Source of the DNA: G963665925 sp963678925
Lineage (GTDB): Bacteria > Bacillota > Clostridia > Peptostreptococcales > Acidaminobacteraceae
DNA: 64,000 nt
Reading direction: 5' to 3'
NCBI GenBank assembly: GCA_963678925.1
Contig: OY787533.1
Span: 248,001 to 312,000 of the forward strand
Shown: piece by piece, positions 19,001 to 26,495 of the stretch
Layout of the letters: each line of letters begins with the position of its first letter
How positions within the stretch are numbered: the first letter of the stretch is position 1
The notes under the pieces: generated by a model
What the model saw: only the letters and a program-made list of their open reading frames with translations
What the model was told of the DNA's origin: nothing
The model's database searches: none
Program-made: the position numbers and the translations under genes

Positions 19001-19113
19001 TTCTCCTGACGCGGTGAAACATAATAATTGTAGGCACCAGCAGCTAAGAGAACAACCAGTACAAATAGGGCTATTTTCCGATATTTGATTGCTGTATATA
19101 CAGGGCTCTGCAT
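16075..19113 (-). CDS. RND-family efflux transporter (second system)
   Basis: Complete 1012-residue RND exporter with the usual duplicated layout: a helix near the N-terminus, porter domain, six helices (about 330-540), second porter domain, and six helices (about 830-1005). TM4 contains ALGMLVDNGIVISDAIQ and TM10 contains LGIVVNNAIVLIDFI. The Asp-Asn pair replaces the Asp-Asp of AcrB. The ATG has AGGAGG eight bases upstream. It follows the adaptor gene by nine bases and is ended by a strong terminator. It is clearly divergent in sequence from the pump at the left end of the window and is not a recent duplicate. The substrate is unknown. Confidence 0.96.
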   Translation of the reverse strand: MQSPVYTAIKYRKIALFVLVVLLAAGAYNYYVSPRQENPGINAPIAMITVTYPGASPTEVESLVTEKIEDAASEIEGYDYSSSYSRNSVSVIIMRLAYGTDTQRAWQKLREKMDKLQDDLPAECSTIEIDTELVETAGVIIGVAGEGYTYEALYEYAKLLRDELSEIGGISRFDIDGKQEKNIVVEVDYRLLNQLDLSLEDIVQIIQMQNVEIPSGSLEGDGGKINVRTEGSFESVKDIENIIIGVSPDNGSVMRLSDLAEVSYELEESSYKVKEGHLNAVLLTGYFREDINIVLAGKAVDSTIRAFQNQLPDDLVFERILYQPDTVEEAVREFSMNLIQGILFVIAVVFVGMGMRNAVIVSTAIPASIFATFTMMKILEINIHQISIAALIVALGMLVDNGIVISDAIQVKMDSGEERMTACVEGTKSVAVPVLTSTLTTISAFMPFLFLDSIAGEYIVSLPQIIMISLTASYLVALFITPSMAYLFFKPQSGRVKASKVILFFEKTLAIGLQKKWAVVTAVILSLGMTIWTGTLLGLQFFPYADTHMVYMSIESHGFGDIDQTEEIVDSVSEILDEEPYVVGYTASVGGDLPKFYYTIAQRAPSDDYGQIMVRIDLKRLEQEAVYETLTDYVDMLQRKVDAVITKGKVTVTQIEQAEPIGAPVRVRLTGTDMDRLGQAAEEVKGLLSAIGGTENIDDDFEQRKYAFSVGLNKTKASLFGISNYDVQNEVSIALRGRSAGVYRSGAFEYPIRVKSNIGMKGELENLRIKSAVTSQKVLLKEIAEINLEDELPVIKKYNRRFAVHVYSEVKAGYTSAQIQKALDRQRETLNLQGIKLEFDGEPEKIGENFGNVAEAAVYAVVAVYLILLIQFKSFVQPVIILITVPLAVVGSILGLYVFGQKLSFMAMLGMVSLLGIVVNNAIVLIDFINYELDQGMCVEEACTRAVEKRMRPIILSTGTTVIGLTPLVYSGSMLFVPMAVALMSGLLVSTLLTLIVIPVIYSMIMRRLHKC

Positions 19114-19122
19114 ACTAGCCTC

Positions 19123-20286
19123 CTAGTCCTCTAATATGTGTACGGTACTCAAGTTCTTAAGATTCTTCATGCCTTCTATAACCACAAATTCCCCGTCACT
19201 CAGTCCTTGAACAAAAACCTCATTTTCAAGAACTGAGTCTATGGCAATAGTCCGCCTTATTGCAGTTCCATCTTTGACAACATAAACATAGTCTTCATTT
19301 TCGGAAATAATTGCCGAGATGGGAATGCGCACACCCTCTAGCTCATCTGCTGGAATATAGACGCTTCCAACTGCACCCACCGGCACGGTTGTTTCTCCAA
19401 TCGCCACGCGAATCTGGTATGTACGGGTTGAAGCGTCAGGGACAAGAGTCAATCCTTCAATATGGCCCTCTATAAAAACCGAGTCGAACGCAATATCAAC
19501 CGGCATGCCTTCCCTTACATGTTGAATATCCTTTTGCGTCACACCTGCAGTCACTATTTTTTGATTTGCATTCAGAACGAGTACAGGATACCCTGCTGAG
19601 ATCACTTCACCCGCCTCTACGAGCACTTGAACAATCTGACCGTCAAAGGGCGCATATAGGACGGCCTCCTCAAGCAGGTCTTCCTTCTGTCGCAGCGCCA
19701 CTTCCGCCTGCTTATAGACTTCACTCGCAGAACCGTAGTCAGACCTTGCCATTTCCTTGTTTAAAAGCGCTTGATCATAGGCATTCTGAGAAATGGCACC
19801 TTGTTCAAACAGACTGGTCATGTCTTCATAGGTCGATTCTGCAAAGGCATAGGCCTTTTTCGATTTTGTCATCTGCGCCTGAGCTGAAATCAAATCTGCG
19901 CGCGCCGCTTCAACCGCAAAGGTAATATCTGTAGACTCAAGCACGGCCAGCATTTGTCCCTTTTCAACCTGAAATCCCTCTTCTACATAGATTTCCTTAA
20001 TTCGACCGGATGCTTTAAATGATTGATTTAGAACTTGATTTGTCGACATGACACTGACGTATTCCTTGTAAATCTTTGTATTCTCAGACTCTATTTCCAG
20101 AACACGTACAGGAATGGACACTGGGCTTGCTGCACTTTGATCCACTTCTTCCGTACAGGCTGACAATAAGAATACGCACATGGCAATCAGGCTTACAGCA
20201 TTAAGTGCCAGCCTCAAAATTTCTACTCTTACCTTAGGGCTTCTCATGTCAAACCAGCTCTCTTTCATGTACTCAGACGAATCCAT
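19123..20286 (-). CDS. RND efflux adaptor subunit, lipoprotein (second system)
   Basis: Membrane-fusion protein of up to 387 residues. A hydrophobic stretch ending in FLLSACTEEV provides a lipobox. It is followed by lipoyl halves around a coiled-coil hairpin (about residues 120-215) and a beta-barrel. Start choice is uncertain: 20286 leaves a 30-residue leader before the hydrophobic segment, and the internal ATG at 20247 is an alternative; neither has a strong ribosome site. It is the first gene of the adaptor-pump operon and lies just downstream of the terminator of the pilus operon. With no outer-membrane partner it fits a single-membrane cell. Confidence 0.9.
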   Translation of the reverse strand: MDSSEYMKESWFDMRSPKVRVEILRLALNAVSLIAMCVFLLSACTEEVDQSAASPVSIPVRVLEIESENTKIYKEYVSVMSTNQVLNQSFKASGRIKEIYVEEGFQVEKGQMLAVLESTDITFAVEAARADLISAQAQMTKSKKAYAFAESTYEDMTSLFEQGAISQNAYDQALLNKEMARSDYGSASEVYKQAEVALRQKEDLLEEAVLYAPFDGQIVQVLVEAGEVISAGYPVLVLNANQKIVTAGVTQKDIQHVREGMPVDIAFDSVFIEGHIEGLTLVPDASTRTYQIRVAIGETTVPVGAVGSVYIPADELEGVRIPISAIISENEDYVYVVKDGTAIRRTIAIDSVLENEVFVQGLSDGEFVVIEGMKNLKNLSTVHILED

Positions 20287-20321
20287 ACCAATGACTATTG
20301 AACATATACCCCCGTATGGAC

Positions 20322-20367
20322 AAAAATAAGAGCAGGCCCAGCAATCTTGCGTTTGCCAGGTCTGCTC
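20322..20367 (-). terminator. Terminator of the Tad-like pilus operon
   Basis: Stem of about 15 bp between GAGCAGGCCCAGCAA and its largely complementary partner, followed on the minus strand by TTATTTTT. It lies only 36 bases before the next adaptor gene, so the promoter of that operon must overlap it or depend on read-through. Confidence 0.78.
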
Positions 20368-20392
20368 AAAGCTTAAGAGCTACTTTATATCA

Positions 20393-21721
20393 TTACTGTA
20401 CATCAATTTTCATGTATCTGAATTCTACATCCGAAATCCTTAAAGTATCTCCACTCAATAAGGCTATGGGTTCACCCGGAAAAACCTTCTTTCCGTTGAC
20501 ATAGGTTCCATTAATCGACTTCAAGTCCTTCACAACATAGCCGCTCTCTATTTCAACCAGTTCTGCATGTGTTCTTCCAACCGTGTCATTGCCGGCTAAA
20601 TATATATCGGATTGTTCCTTCTGCCGACCAATGACATGGCGCTTTTGTGAAAGGCTGATTGAAGCACCTGTTTCATCGATTAAAGCTGCGCCTCCTACGC
20701 TTTTTCTTGCAAATATAGTCTTGTTTTCATGGTCCGGCGATTCAAACGTCATCTTCACTGGTGATGGCTTATAGCGTCTTTCACGTGAACTTGACGCGGC
20801 AGGTGGATTGACCCCTACATCCTTTTTAGAAAAAGCGTCATAAGCTTTTCGCTTGTAATGCAGATAATACAGCAATGCCCCCGTTATAATGCCTGCACCC
20901 ATTTTCACCTCAGATGAGATTTGAAGCCAGAGAAGTACCAGCACCACCACGACGCCTATGCCCACAAGGACACTTCCGCCACTTATTTTGAACCTTCCCA
21001 TGCTGTTTTTCAGTTTATCCATGCTCAGGACTGCACGGCGTTCGCCTGCTTCTTGGCTTTCATTGCCTCTGATTTTAAGGTCTTTGATTTTAAGGTTTTT
21101 GATTTTAAGATCTCCATTTTCAGGACATTCACTTTCAGCCTCTCTAAATTCCCGTGCTTCATGCACAGGCATACTGGACAAAGATGTCCCTTCCGATAAA
21201 GGCCCTTCCACAGCATCACTGTTTTCGAGCTGATAGACCAGACCCTTCAAATGCCAGCCTGGCTCCTTCAAATAGGTCAGTACCCTAGAGACGAACTCTG
21301 AATTGGGGTGGATCAGGCGTGCGTGCTCATAGATGATTTCACGAATGAGATTCTGAAGCCCTAAGTTCTCATGCGCTATATTTCCCGAGCCATAAATATA
21401 CTTGCATATCTTTGTTTCAGGGCTGTAGTAGATTCTTTCCAGTCGAAAATCAATATACTCTGTATAAATATAGTACTTCTCTTTTCCAATAAGCGGTTCA
21501 ACGAGACTCAGCAAGAGCCTTGAAAAGGCCCTGTCATCCAGAACATTTCTTTGCAAATAGTCTACAAGTGCCATATGTCCTTTGACTTCAGCAGATACCG
21601 ACCACGTGCTATCTAAACATGCCAGATCAACCAGCATATAGCCTCTTGGTGCATGCAGACGTATCATTTTTATGCCAATTTCTATGTTTTCCACTTCAGT
21701 TTGTATTTCATAACGCTGCAT
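20393..21721 (-). CDS. FHA-domain membrane protein of the Tad-like locus (DUF6382-like N-terminus)
   Basis: A 442-residue protein with three parts. The N-terminal cytoplasmic domain (1-170) resembles DUF6382, common in clostridial FHA proteins. Two hydrophobic segments (about 260-300) follow. The C-terminal forkhead-associated domain (about 350-440) has GR, RTHAEL and NGTYVNGK motifs, so phosphothreonine binding is likely. Between residues 205 and 222 the sequence is a three-fold repeat of L-K-I-K/R, matching 15-bp DNA repeats. It is the last gene of the pilus operon, 45 bases after flp. It may couple Ser/Thr phosphorylation to pilus assembly (inference). Confidence 0.85.
   Translation of the reverse strand: MQRYEIQTEVENIEIGIKMIRLHAPRGYMLVDLACLDSTWSVSAEVKGHMALVDYLQRNVLDDRAFSRLLLSLVEPLIGKEKYYIYTEYIDFRLERIYYSPETKICKYIYGSGNIAHENLGLQNLIREIIYEHARLIHPNSEFVSRVLTYLKEPGWHLKGLVYQLENSDAVEGPLSEGTSLSSMPVHEAREFREAESECPENGDLKIKNLKIKDLKIRGNESQEAGERRAVLSMDKLKNSMGRFKISGGSVLVGIGVVVVLVLLWLQISSEVKMGAGIITGALLYYLHYKRKAYDAFSKKDVGVNPPAASSSRERRYKPSPVKMTFESPDHENKTIFARKSVGGAALIDETGASISLSQKRHVIGRQKEQSDIYLAGNDTVGRTHAELVEIESGYVVKDLKSINGTYVNGKKVFPGEPIALLSGDTLRISDVEFRYMKIDVQ
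21071..21115. repeat. Three tandem 15-bp repeats inside the FHA gene
   Basis: Units beginning GATTTTAAGGTCTTT at 21071, 21086 and 21101 differ by one to a few bases. They encode an in-frame linker repeat, so unit-number changes would vary linker length without shifting the frame. Confidence 0.85.
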
Positions 21722-21766
21722 GTTCAGTCACCAAGCCCTTCCCCACCGTTACACCATCCGGCGCCA

Positions 21767-21952
21767 CTAGTCGTTTGCAATATCTCCAACCGTAATTTTT
21801 TGTTCTGTTATACCATCAAGCAAAGCTTCTGCATAATTCACAATTCTACCCTTAAACATTATCCCAATCCCCACCAGCACAGCGGTAATCAGAATAACTT
21901 CAACGGTACCCATTGCATCTTCTTCCACTAAAAACCTTTTCAGCGTGTCCAT
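21767..21952 (-). CDS. flp: Flp/Flp1-like type IVb pilin
   Basis: Major subunit candidate of the Tad-like pilus, 61 residues. A short charged leader ends in EDAMG, followed by TVEVILITAVLVGIGIMF, the hydrophobic assembly helix with a conserved Glu. Cleavage after Gly15 by a prepilin peptidase is expected. No peptidase gene is present in the window. The ATG has AAGGAGG five bases upstream. It lies between tadC and the FHA gene. The length and layout match clostridial Flp1-like pilins. Confidence 0.85.
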   Translation of the reverse strand: MDTLKRFLVEEDAMGTVEVILITAVLVGIGIMFKGRIVNYAEALLDGITEQKITVGDIAND

Positions 21953-22008
21953 CTTGCCTCCTTATTCTCTCGGCATATCGCCGATACATACAATCATAAT
22001 GACCATCC

Positions 22009-22749
22009 TTATAAAAACTGCATAACCATTACAGCAAACAGCATAATCATGATTCCCGAAAACACGAGCATGCTGGGAAAAACGAGCAGTGTGTCAAGCT
22101 CACTGGCTTTAACACGGGCATCGGAACGCCTCTTCTGCCAGGCTGAATCTGTAATATCAAGCAACTCCTTTCCTGAACCTGTACCATAGCGCTCTATTTG
22201 AAGCATTACCGAAGTAAACTCCGTAACTAGGGTATGGTTCATTTGAAGCGTCAGCATTTTATAGACTTCATTTGAGTGGGCATTCATTTCAATGTCACTG
22301 GCAGCTTTCATTAAATAGGGCTTGATCTGACTTTCTTCAGCATTTTGGGCGCACACTACAAATGACTTGCGTACATTCATGCCCACTTCGACCAGCAAGG
22401 CACAGTTTGATGAAAACTTGGAAAAATAGCGACCGATTTCCCGGCGTTTGTCTCTTGTGATTTTTTCCATATCACGAAACTGAACATAAATGGATATGGG
22501 GAGTGCAGATAAAAAAATGGCTAGAACCCACACTGCGGACGCTTGTGATTGAACCACGATAAAACCGCCCACAAGCATCAGTGAAAGTGCCAGAATCACA
22601 CTTTTACTCAGCGCATATTCAAAAGATGTATCGCCGCGTTCGGCATAGGCATCTAGGGCAGCCCTCCTGAAATCGTAGAGCGGCACCCGTGCCAAGCGTT
22701 TTCGATGTCTCACGAAGCCTGCAATCAGTGCTTCAAGCAGCTTATTCAT
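22009..22749 (-). CDS. tadC: Tad secretion inner-membrane protein, type II secretion F family (TadC-like)
   Basis: Platform protein of the pilus assembly machine, 246 residues. Membrane helices lie near 55-95 and at the C-terminus (about 220-245). The central F domain contains an FSSNCALLVEVGMNVRKSF-like stretch typical of T2SSF. The ATG at 22749 follows the tadB stop directly and has GAGGTATG upstream; a longer start at 22782 would overlap tadB by 32 bases with no site. It works with TadB to form the base of the pilus. Confidence 0.88.
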   Translation of the reverse strand: MNKLLEALIAGFVRHRKRLARVPLYDFRRAALDAYAERGDTSFEYALSKSVILALSLMLVGGFIVVQSQASAVWVLAIFLSALPISIYVQFRDMEKITRDKRREIGRYFSKFSSNCALLVEVGMNVRKSFVVCAQNAEESQIKPYLMKAASDIEMNAHSNEVYKMLTLQMNHTLVTEFTSVMLQIERYGTGSGKELLDITDSAWQKRRSDARVKASELDTLLVFPSMLVFSGIMIMLFAVMVMQFL

Positions 22750-22750
22750 G

Positions 22751-23500
22751 TCATACCTCAATTCTTGAAAGCTTTGTCCCAAGTCTGCGCCCTAGCAGCA
22801 TGACCCCCAATGACACAGTCATGACAAGGCGCCCTGAAAGGGTGGTATAAAGTATTTCAAACATACCTGTCATGGCACTGTCTAGGAGCAGGATCATACC
22901 ATAGCCCAGATAAAAAAGGACTTTCTGTTCAAACAGCTTGGAACTCGCAAGCCTGTAGATTTCTTGCTCGGTTTCAAGCCGCTCTGTAATGTTCTTTGCA
23001 AGCTTTGCGATTTGTATGGAGACATCACCGCCGTAGTCTGTCAAAACAGCCAGAATGTTTGCCATGTCCACTATTTCATGTATGCCTTCTCTTTCGCCAA
23101 GCTCCTTTAGGGCAGGTACAGGTGATGTTTCAATTTGAAGGTAATTGACTATTTTCTTAAGCTCCGTGCGTATCCATGAGTACGGATCCTGATACATGAG
23201 TTGAATTTCACCTTCAGCATGTATGAAACACTGCTTCAATGAAAGACCCGAAGCAGAAAGCCTTCTGAGAATATGCAGTAAATCGTTAAAGGCCCGTGCT
23301 CGCTTTTGTCGCTGTTTGGCCCGCTTTGCCTCCACCTTGCTGCTGACCGAAAATAGGGAAGCCAGCATTATTAGTAAAACAGCCAAAATGCTTTTATAAA
23401 AGAGAATACCTGTAACAGCAGAGAAAAGCATATTTTCAAGCAGCGCCTCCCGCATGAACCGGTCTTTGAAGTTTAGCCGAGATTTGACTTGAGCTTCCAC
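22751..23500 (-). CDS. tadB: Tad secretion inner-membrane protein, type II secretion F family (TadB-like)
   Basis: A 249-residue paralogue and partner of TadC. Two helices near residues 22-55, a cytoplasmic F domain (about 70-185) with RRLSASGLSLKQCF and VLTDYGGDVS, and two C-terminal helices (about 195-240). The GTG start at 23500 overlaps tadA by 28 bases and has AGGA close upstream; an ATG at 23455 is an alternative but would lose conserved N-terminal sequence. It is translationally coupled to tadA. Confidence 0.87.
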   Translation of the reverse strand: MEAQVKSRLNFKDRFMREALLENMLFSAVTGILFYKSILAVLLIMLASLFSVSSKVEAKRAKQRQKRARAFNDLLHILRRLSASGLSLKQCFIHAEGEIQLMYQDPYSWIRTELKKIVNYLQIETSPVPALKELGEREGIHEIVDMANILAVLTDYGGDVSIQIAKLAKNITERLETEQEIYRLASSKLFEQKVLFYLGYGMILLLDSAMTGMFEILYTTLSGRLVMTVSLGVMLLGRRLGTKLSRIEV

Positions 23501-24654
23501 GTATCCTGTAACTCCCCTCTTTTCACAAAGCCAACGTCATGTTCATAGCAATACAGCAGCTGCGTCGACACATGTTCGTTTTCCATGCCCAATACTTCTT
23601 CAATGGTTTCTATACGTCGTGTCCCATCCCTATACCGCCTGAGGTAAATAATCAGATTAAGTCCACTTGCAATCTGACTGCGTATGGAATGCACCGGTAT
23701 TTCAGATTCACCTGCAAGAATCATAGTCTCGAGGCGTATGAGCATATCCTTGCCAGAATTGCTGTGTCCAGTAGTCAAGGACCCTTCGTGTCCCGTATTC
23801 ATTGCCTGAAGCATATCAAGACTCTCAGCACCGCGAACCTCACCCACAATCACTCTATCCGGCCGCATTCTAAGGGATGCACGTATCAAATCCCTTATGG
23901 TTACATTGAGCGTAGTATCTTTCATGTTCTGGCGCGCTTCCATTCGAATAATATTCTTGACACTGGCCAGTTTCAGCTCAGCACTGTCTTCAATGGTCAC
24001 AATCCGCTCCTCTTTTGGAATGGCATCGCTAAGTACATTGAGCAGTGTGGTTTTTCCAGATCCCGTGCCACCGCAAATCAGCATGTTGTAACGCGCCCTG
24101 ACGGTATTGTTCAAAAATGACGCCATTTCCTCACTCAGCGCTCCGCCTGTAACAAGGTCGTCCATCTTCATTTTATCCTTGCTGAATTTTCGAATCGTGA
24201 CAGCTGCACCATCCAGGGCTACCGGGGGCAAGACCACATTAACCCGCGACCCGTCCATTAGTCGGGCATCGGCTATGGGACTAGAGCGGTTAACCTGTCG
24301 GTTGACATCTGCCACAATCTGCTGGACGACAGACTCCAGTCTTTCTGCCGACTCGAACTCTACTTCGGCAGGCAACAGTCTGCCGCCACGCTCAATAAAT
24401 ATCGATTTTGGCCCATTAATCATAATTTCAGTTACCGTATCATCCTCCAGCAGGGGCTGAAGGACATCATATCTTCTAATTCTGTTAAATATCATTTGAA
24501 TTCGGTTTCGCCTCTGTTCCAGGGCCAGCCCTCTGCAACTTTCCGCGTTCAGGACAACCGATTCAATTTCCAGCATGACACGCTCATCACTCAGTTTGTC
24601 GATATCTAAAAGCCGGTTTCTGACAATGCCCATAAGACTCTGGACTTCTTCCAT
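23473..24654 (-). CDS. tadA: Tad/CpaF-type secretion ATPase
   Basis: Hexameric ATPase that powers pilus assembly, 393 residues. An N-terminal domain (about 1-150) is followed by the ATPase core with Walker A GGTGSGKTTLLN near residue 205, an Asp box EDSAELKL, the Walker B region DRVIVGEVRG and the His box TGHEGSLTTGHSN. All catalytic motifs are intact. The ATG is preceded by AAGGGAG. It is followed by tadB with an overlap, and lies 83 bases after tadZ. Confidence 0.95.
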   Translation of the reverse strand: MEEVQSLMGIVRNRLLDIDKLSDERVMLEIESVVLNAESCRGLALEQRRNRIQMIFNRIRRYDVLQPLLEDDTVTEIMINGPKSIFIERGGRLLPAEVEFESAERLESVVQQIVADVNRQVNRSSPIADARLMDGSRVNVVLPPVALDGAAVTIRKFSKDKMKMDDLVTGGALSEEMASFLNNTVRARYNMLICGGTGSGKTTLLNVLSDAIPKEERIVTIEDSAELKLASVKNIIRMEARQNMKDTTLNVTIRDLIRASLRMRPDRVIVGEVRGAESLDMLQAMNTGHEGSLTTGHSNSGKDMLIRLETMILAGESEIPVHSIRSQIASGLNLIIYLRRYRDGTRRIETIEEVLGMENEHVSTQLLYCYEHDVGFVKRGELQDTWKLKSNLG

Positions 24655-24737
24655 CGCGCGCTCCCTTCAGGTCATATACGACCTATGCATTCGCATATGT
24701 GACTATTGACCCCCTACTTACTGCACAAGCGCTCTCA

Positions 24738-25739
24738 CTAGGAGTGCGACATGCCGTAAATACGGGTAACATGTTCATCAAACACACCACGGTGAAGCTG
24801 ATGTACATTTTCATAATGTGTTTTCAAATCCATGCGACCAGACACCAGAGAGGCATACACCCCATAATAGAGATCCTGCTCCATCTCTTTTTCTATTCCA
24901 ACCCACACAATGGAATCACTCATTTCAAGCAGTGGTGAAAAACCAGAGGTATAGGTGTTTCCAAGGACCCAAATAACCCGTTCATATCTGCCATGATTTG
25001 AAATACCTTCAATTGCAGCGTCTGATATGTCCCTTGTCCACTGACTCGTATCAAAGGGAATGCATCTTGAGATCATATCCACACCCTGCTCTGTTTTTTC
25101 AATGCAGGTATCCAGTGTCTGTGCCACACGTACTGCACCTTGTGAAGCATAATAGGCCAAACTTCCGAGAGGGTCTGCATTCTTTTCAACGTCACGCAGA
25201 CTCATCAGGGGCAGCTGATCAAAACCAATGACAAGCGTCTTCTTCCCATCGTCCCGACAATGTTCACTAATCGCACGTCCAAGCTTTGACGTCAGTCCAG
25301 TTGCCAGGGATGCGCAAATGACCATATGAGCTACCTCGCTGGAAGTCTGCCTGCCTGTAACACAGTTTAAAATCCGCTTCACAATATCATCGGCAGGAGA
25401 GAATTTATACAGCTTACTCCATCCTTTGATTTCAAATGGATTCAATTGGTCCTGATGCATTGAATCACATAATAAAATTCCACGTCTACCTATTTTTGCA
25501 TTGTCACTCACCCTGTCACTTAAAGATTCTTCAATTAAAAATATATCGACTTCCTCTCCCAGTCCTGTAAGGTCATCTAGAGGACCCTCTGAGGCTCTTT
25601 CAAAACCTGAGGTTCTTTTTTCACAGGGGGCATGGTACAAAAGCTCAATTTTACTATTTCCAGCATCTGCAATACCTAAATAGGACTTAAATCCATTGAA
25701 CCACCCCGTGTCATTCCCTATGTAGAGTGCTCTAATCAC
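24738..25739 (-). CDS. TadZ/CpaE-like localisation protein with degenerate P-loop
   Basis: First gene of the pilus operon, 333 residues from the GTG at 25739, which has GAGGTGG eight bases upstream; a GTG four codons earlier overlaps that site. The N-terminal part (1-125) looks like an atypical receiver domain. The second half is MinD/ParA-like: CASLATGLTSKLGRAI sits where the deviant Walker A should be, but the key Gly-Lys-Thr is not kept, so ATP binding is doubtful. Assignment rests mainly on position before tadA and fold pattern; similarity to known TadZ is weak. It probably positions the pilus machine. Confidence 0.65.
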   Translation of the reverse strand: MIRALYIGNDTGWFNGFKSYLGIADAGNSKIELLYHAPCEKRTSGFERASEGPLDDLTGLGEEVDIFLIEESLSDRVSDNAKIGRRGILLCDSMHQDQLNPFEIKGWSKLYKFSPADDIVKRILNCVTGRQTSSEVAHMVICASLATGLTSKLGRAISEHCRDDGKKTLVIGFDQLPLMSLRDVEKNADPLGSLAYYASQGAVRVAQTLDTCIEKTEQGVDMISRCIPFDTSQWTRDISDAAIEGISNHGRYERVIWVLGNTYTSGFSPLLEMSDSIVWVGIEKEMEQDLYYGVYASLVSGRMDLKTHYENVHQLHRGVFDEHVTRIYGMSHS

Positions 25740-25952
25740 GCTCTTAGCCACCTCGTTTCCAGCAAATATTCATTTTACCATATATTAACATTTTCAACAT
25801 ATCATATATTCCATTTATTGTAAATAGATTGTTTCATAATGAACTTATTGCAGTTGCTCTCAAAAGATATTGATTTCACCCCTGATTACATATATAATAA
25901 ATATGATTTCTGGAAACAGAATCATCAGTTCTTACGTAAGGGTTCACACAAC

Positions 25953-25986
25953 AAAAAGACATCTGTGATTACACAGGTGTCTTTTT
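25953..25986. terminator. Bidirectional terminator downstream of the selenoprotein gene
   Basis: Stem AAAAAGACATCTGTG/CACAGGTGTCTTTTT with one mismatch and a four-base loop. T-runs occur on both strands. It lies 20 bases after the stop codon at 26007, supporting a real transcript there. Confidence 0.85.
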
Positions 25987-26006
25987 GTGTTCAAATACAT
26001 TTGTTC

Positions 26007-26306
26007 TTACAAATATCCGCTGACGCGGATTTCACGATCGGGCAAATCTGAAACCACATCATTCATTTCCATACTTAATGTTCCGTCGTGCTCAATTTTC
26101 AAATCTACAAACATGAGGATTTCACCGGAACTGTCTTCATAGACATACCTTTCATAACCCGCCGGGTTATTGGGCGGCCAAAGCTGAACAATGACCTCCT
26201 TTTGTATGGATCAGCAGCTTGCAAGCGGTGCAAGCTTTATTGTAATTTCATTTGTCTTCCTCTTTCTGATAAAGGTAAGTACGTCACTGCTCGCAACAAT
26301 TTTCAT
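26007..26306 (-). CDS. Predicted small selenoprotein with Cys-Sec motif (UGA at codon 32)
   Basis: An open frame of 99 codons if the single in-frame TGA at 26213-26211 is read as selenocysteine. The ATG at 26306 has GGGAGGTG six bases upstream. The frame before and after the TGA looks like one protein: residues 1-31 end in ITIKLAPLASC, codon 32 is TGA, and the sequence goes on through SIQKEVIVQLWPP, a Tyr-rich strand, FVDLKIEHDG and REIRVSGYL to TAA. This closely resembles, from memory, the HesB-like group named CC/Se motif family (seleno)proteins, in which the second residue of the pair is Cys or Sec. A terminator follows the stop. A selC gene is in the same window. An alternative is a pseudogene with a nonsense mutation. 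The biochemical role is unknown; redox or metal binding is plausible. Confidence 0.8.
26183..26215 (-). promoter_or_regulatory. Candidate bacterial SECIS hairpin
   Basis: Starting at the UGA codon, GCTGA pairs with TCAGC, and ACAA pairs with TTGT, separated by an unpaired UCCAU. The apical loop AAGGAGGTCA contains the guanines expected in a bSECIS loop. The loop lies about 9 bases after UGA, shorter than usual, so this fold is tentative. Confidence 0.45.
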
Positions 26307-26397
26307 TCTGCCACCTCCCTATTTATTCTTACCCTTTATGATACGGCAAATCTTCAGAATTGTATTTGTGCATATTCCATCAAATTAATGTATCGAA

Positions 26398-26455
26398 AAA
26401 AAAGGAGAACCGCCCTGAACCGTGCTTGCACGATTCAGGACGATTCCCCTTTTTA
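26398..26455. terminator. Terminator of the carboxyltransferase gene
   Basis: Long hairpin: GGAGAACCGCCCTGAACCGTGC pairs with the reverse partner ending in GATTCCCC, around a TT loop. T-runs lie on both sides; on the minus strand eight T follow. Confidence 0.85.
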
Positions 26456-26476
26456 TGCGTTTTATATAAAACGCAT
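26455..26476. repeat. Perfect 22-bp palindrome
   Basis: ATGCGTTTT followed by ATAT and AAAACGCAT forms a perfect dyad just after the carboxyltransferase stop codon and next to the terminator. It may be a secondary hairpin or a protein-binding site; nothing more can be said. Confidence 0.6.
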
Positions 26477-26495
26477 TATGAAGAACGCACCTGTC

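Noticed and set aside
21071..21115. CRISPR-like repeat
   Set aside because: Only three contiguous 15-bp units without spacers, in frame within a gene; a simple tandem repeat.
25839..26051. 70-codon plus-strand ORF
   Set aside because: It runs through a bidirectional terminator and the 3' end of the predicted selenoprotein gene, has no ribosome site and unlikely composition.
26190..26200. AAGGAGG after the in-frame TGA as a ribosome site for a separate downstream gene
   Set aside because: No ATG, GTG or TTG start lies in the right frame at suitable distance; the sequence fits better as the loop of a SECIS-like hairpin and coding sequence.
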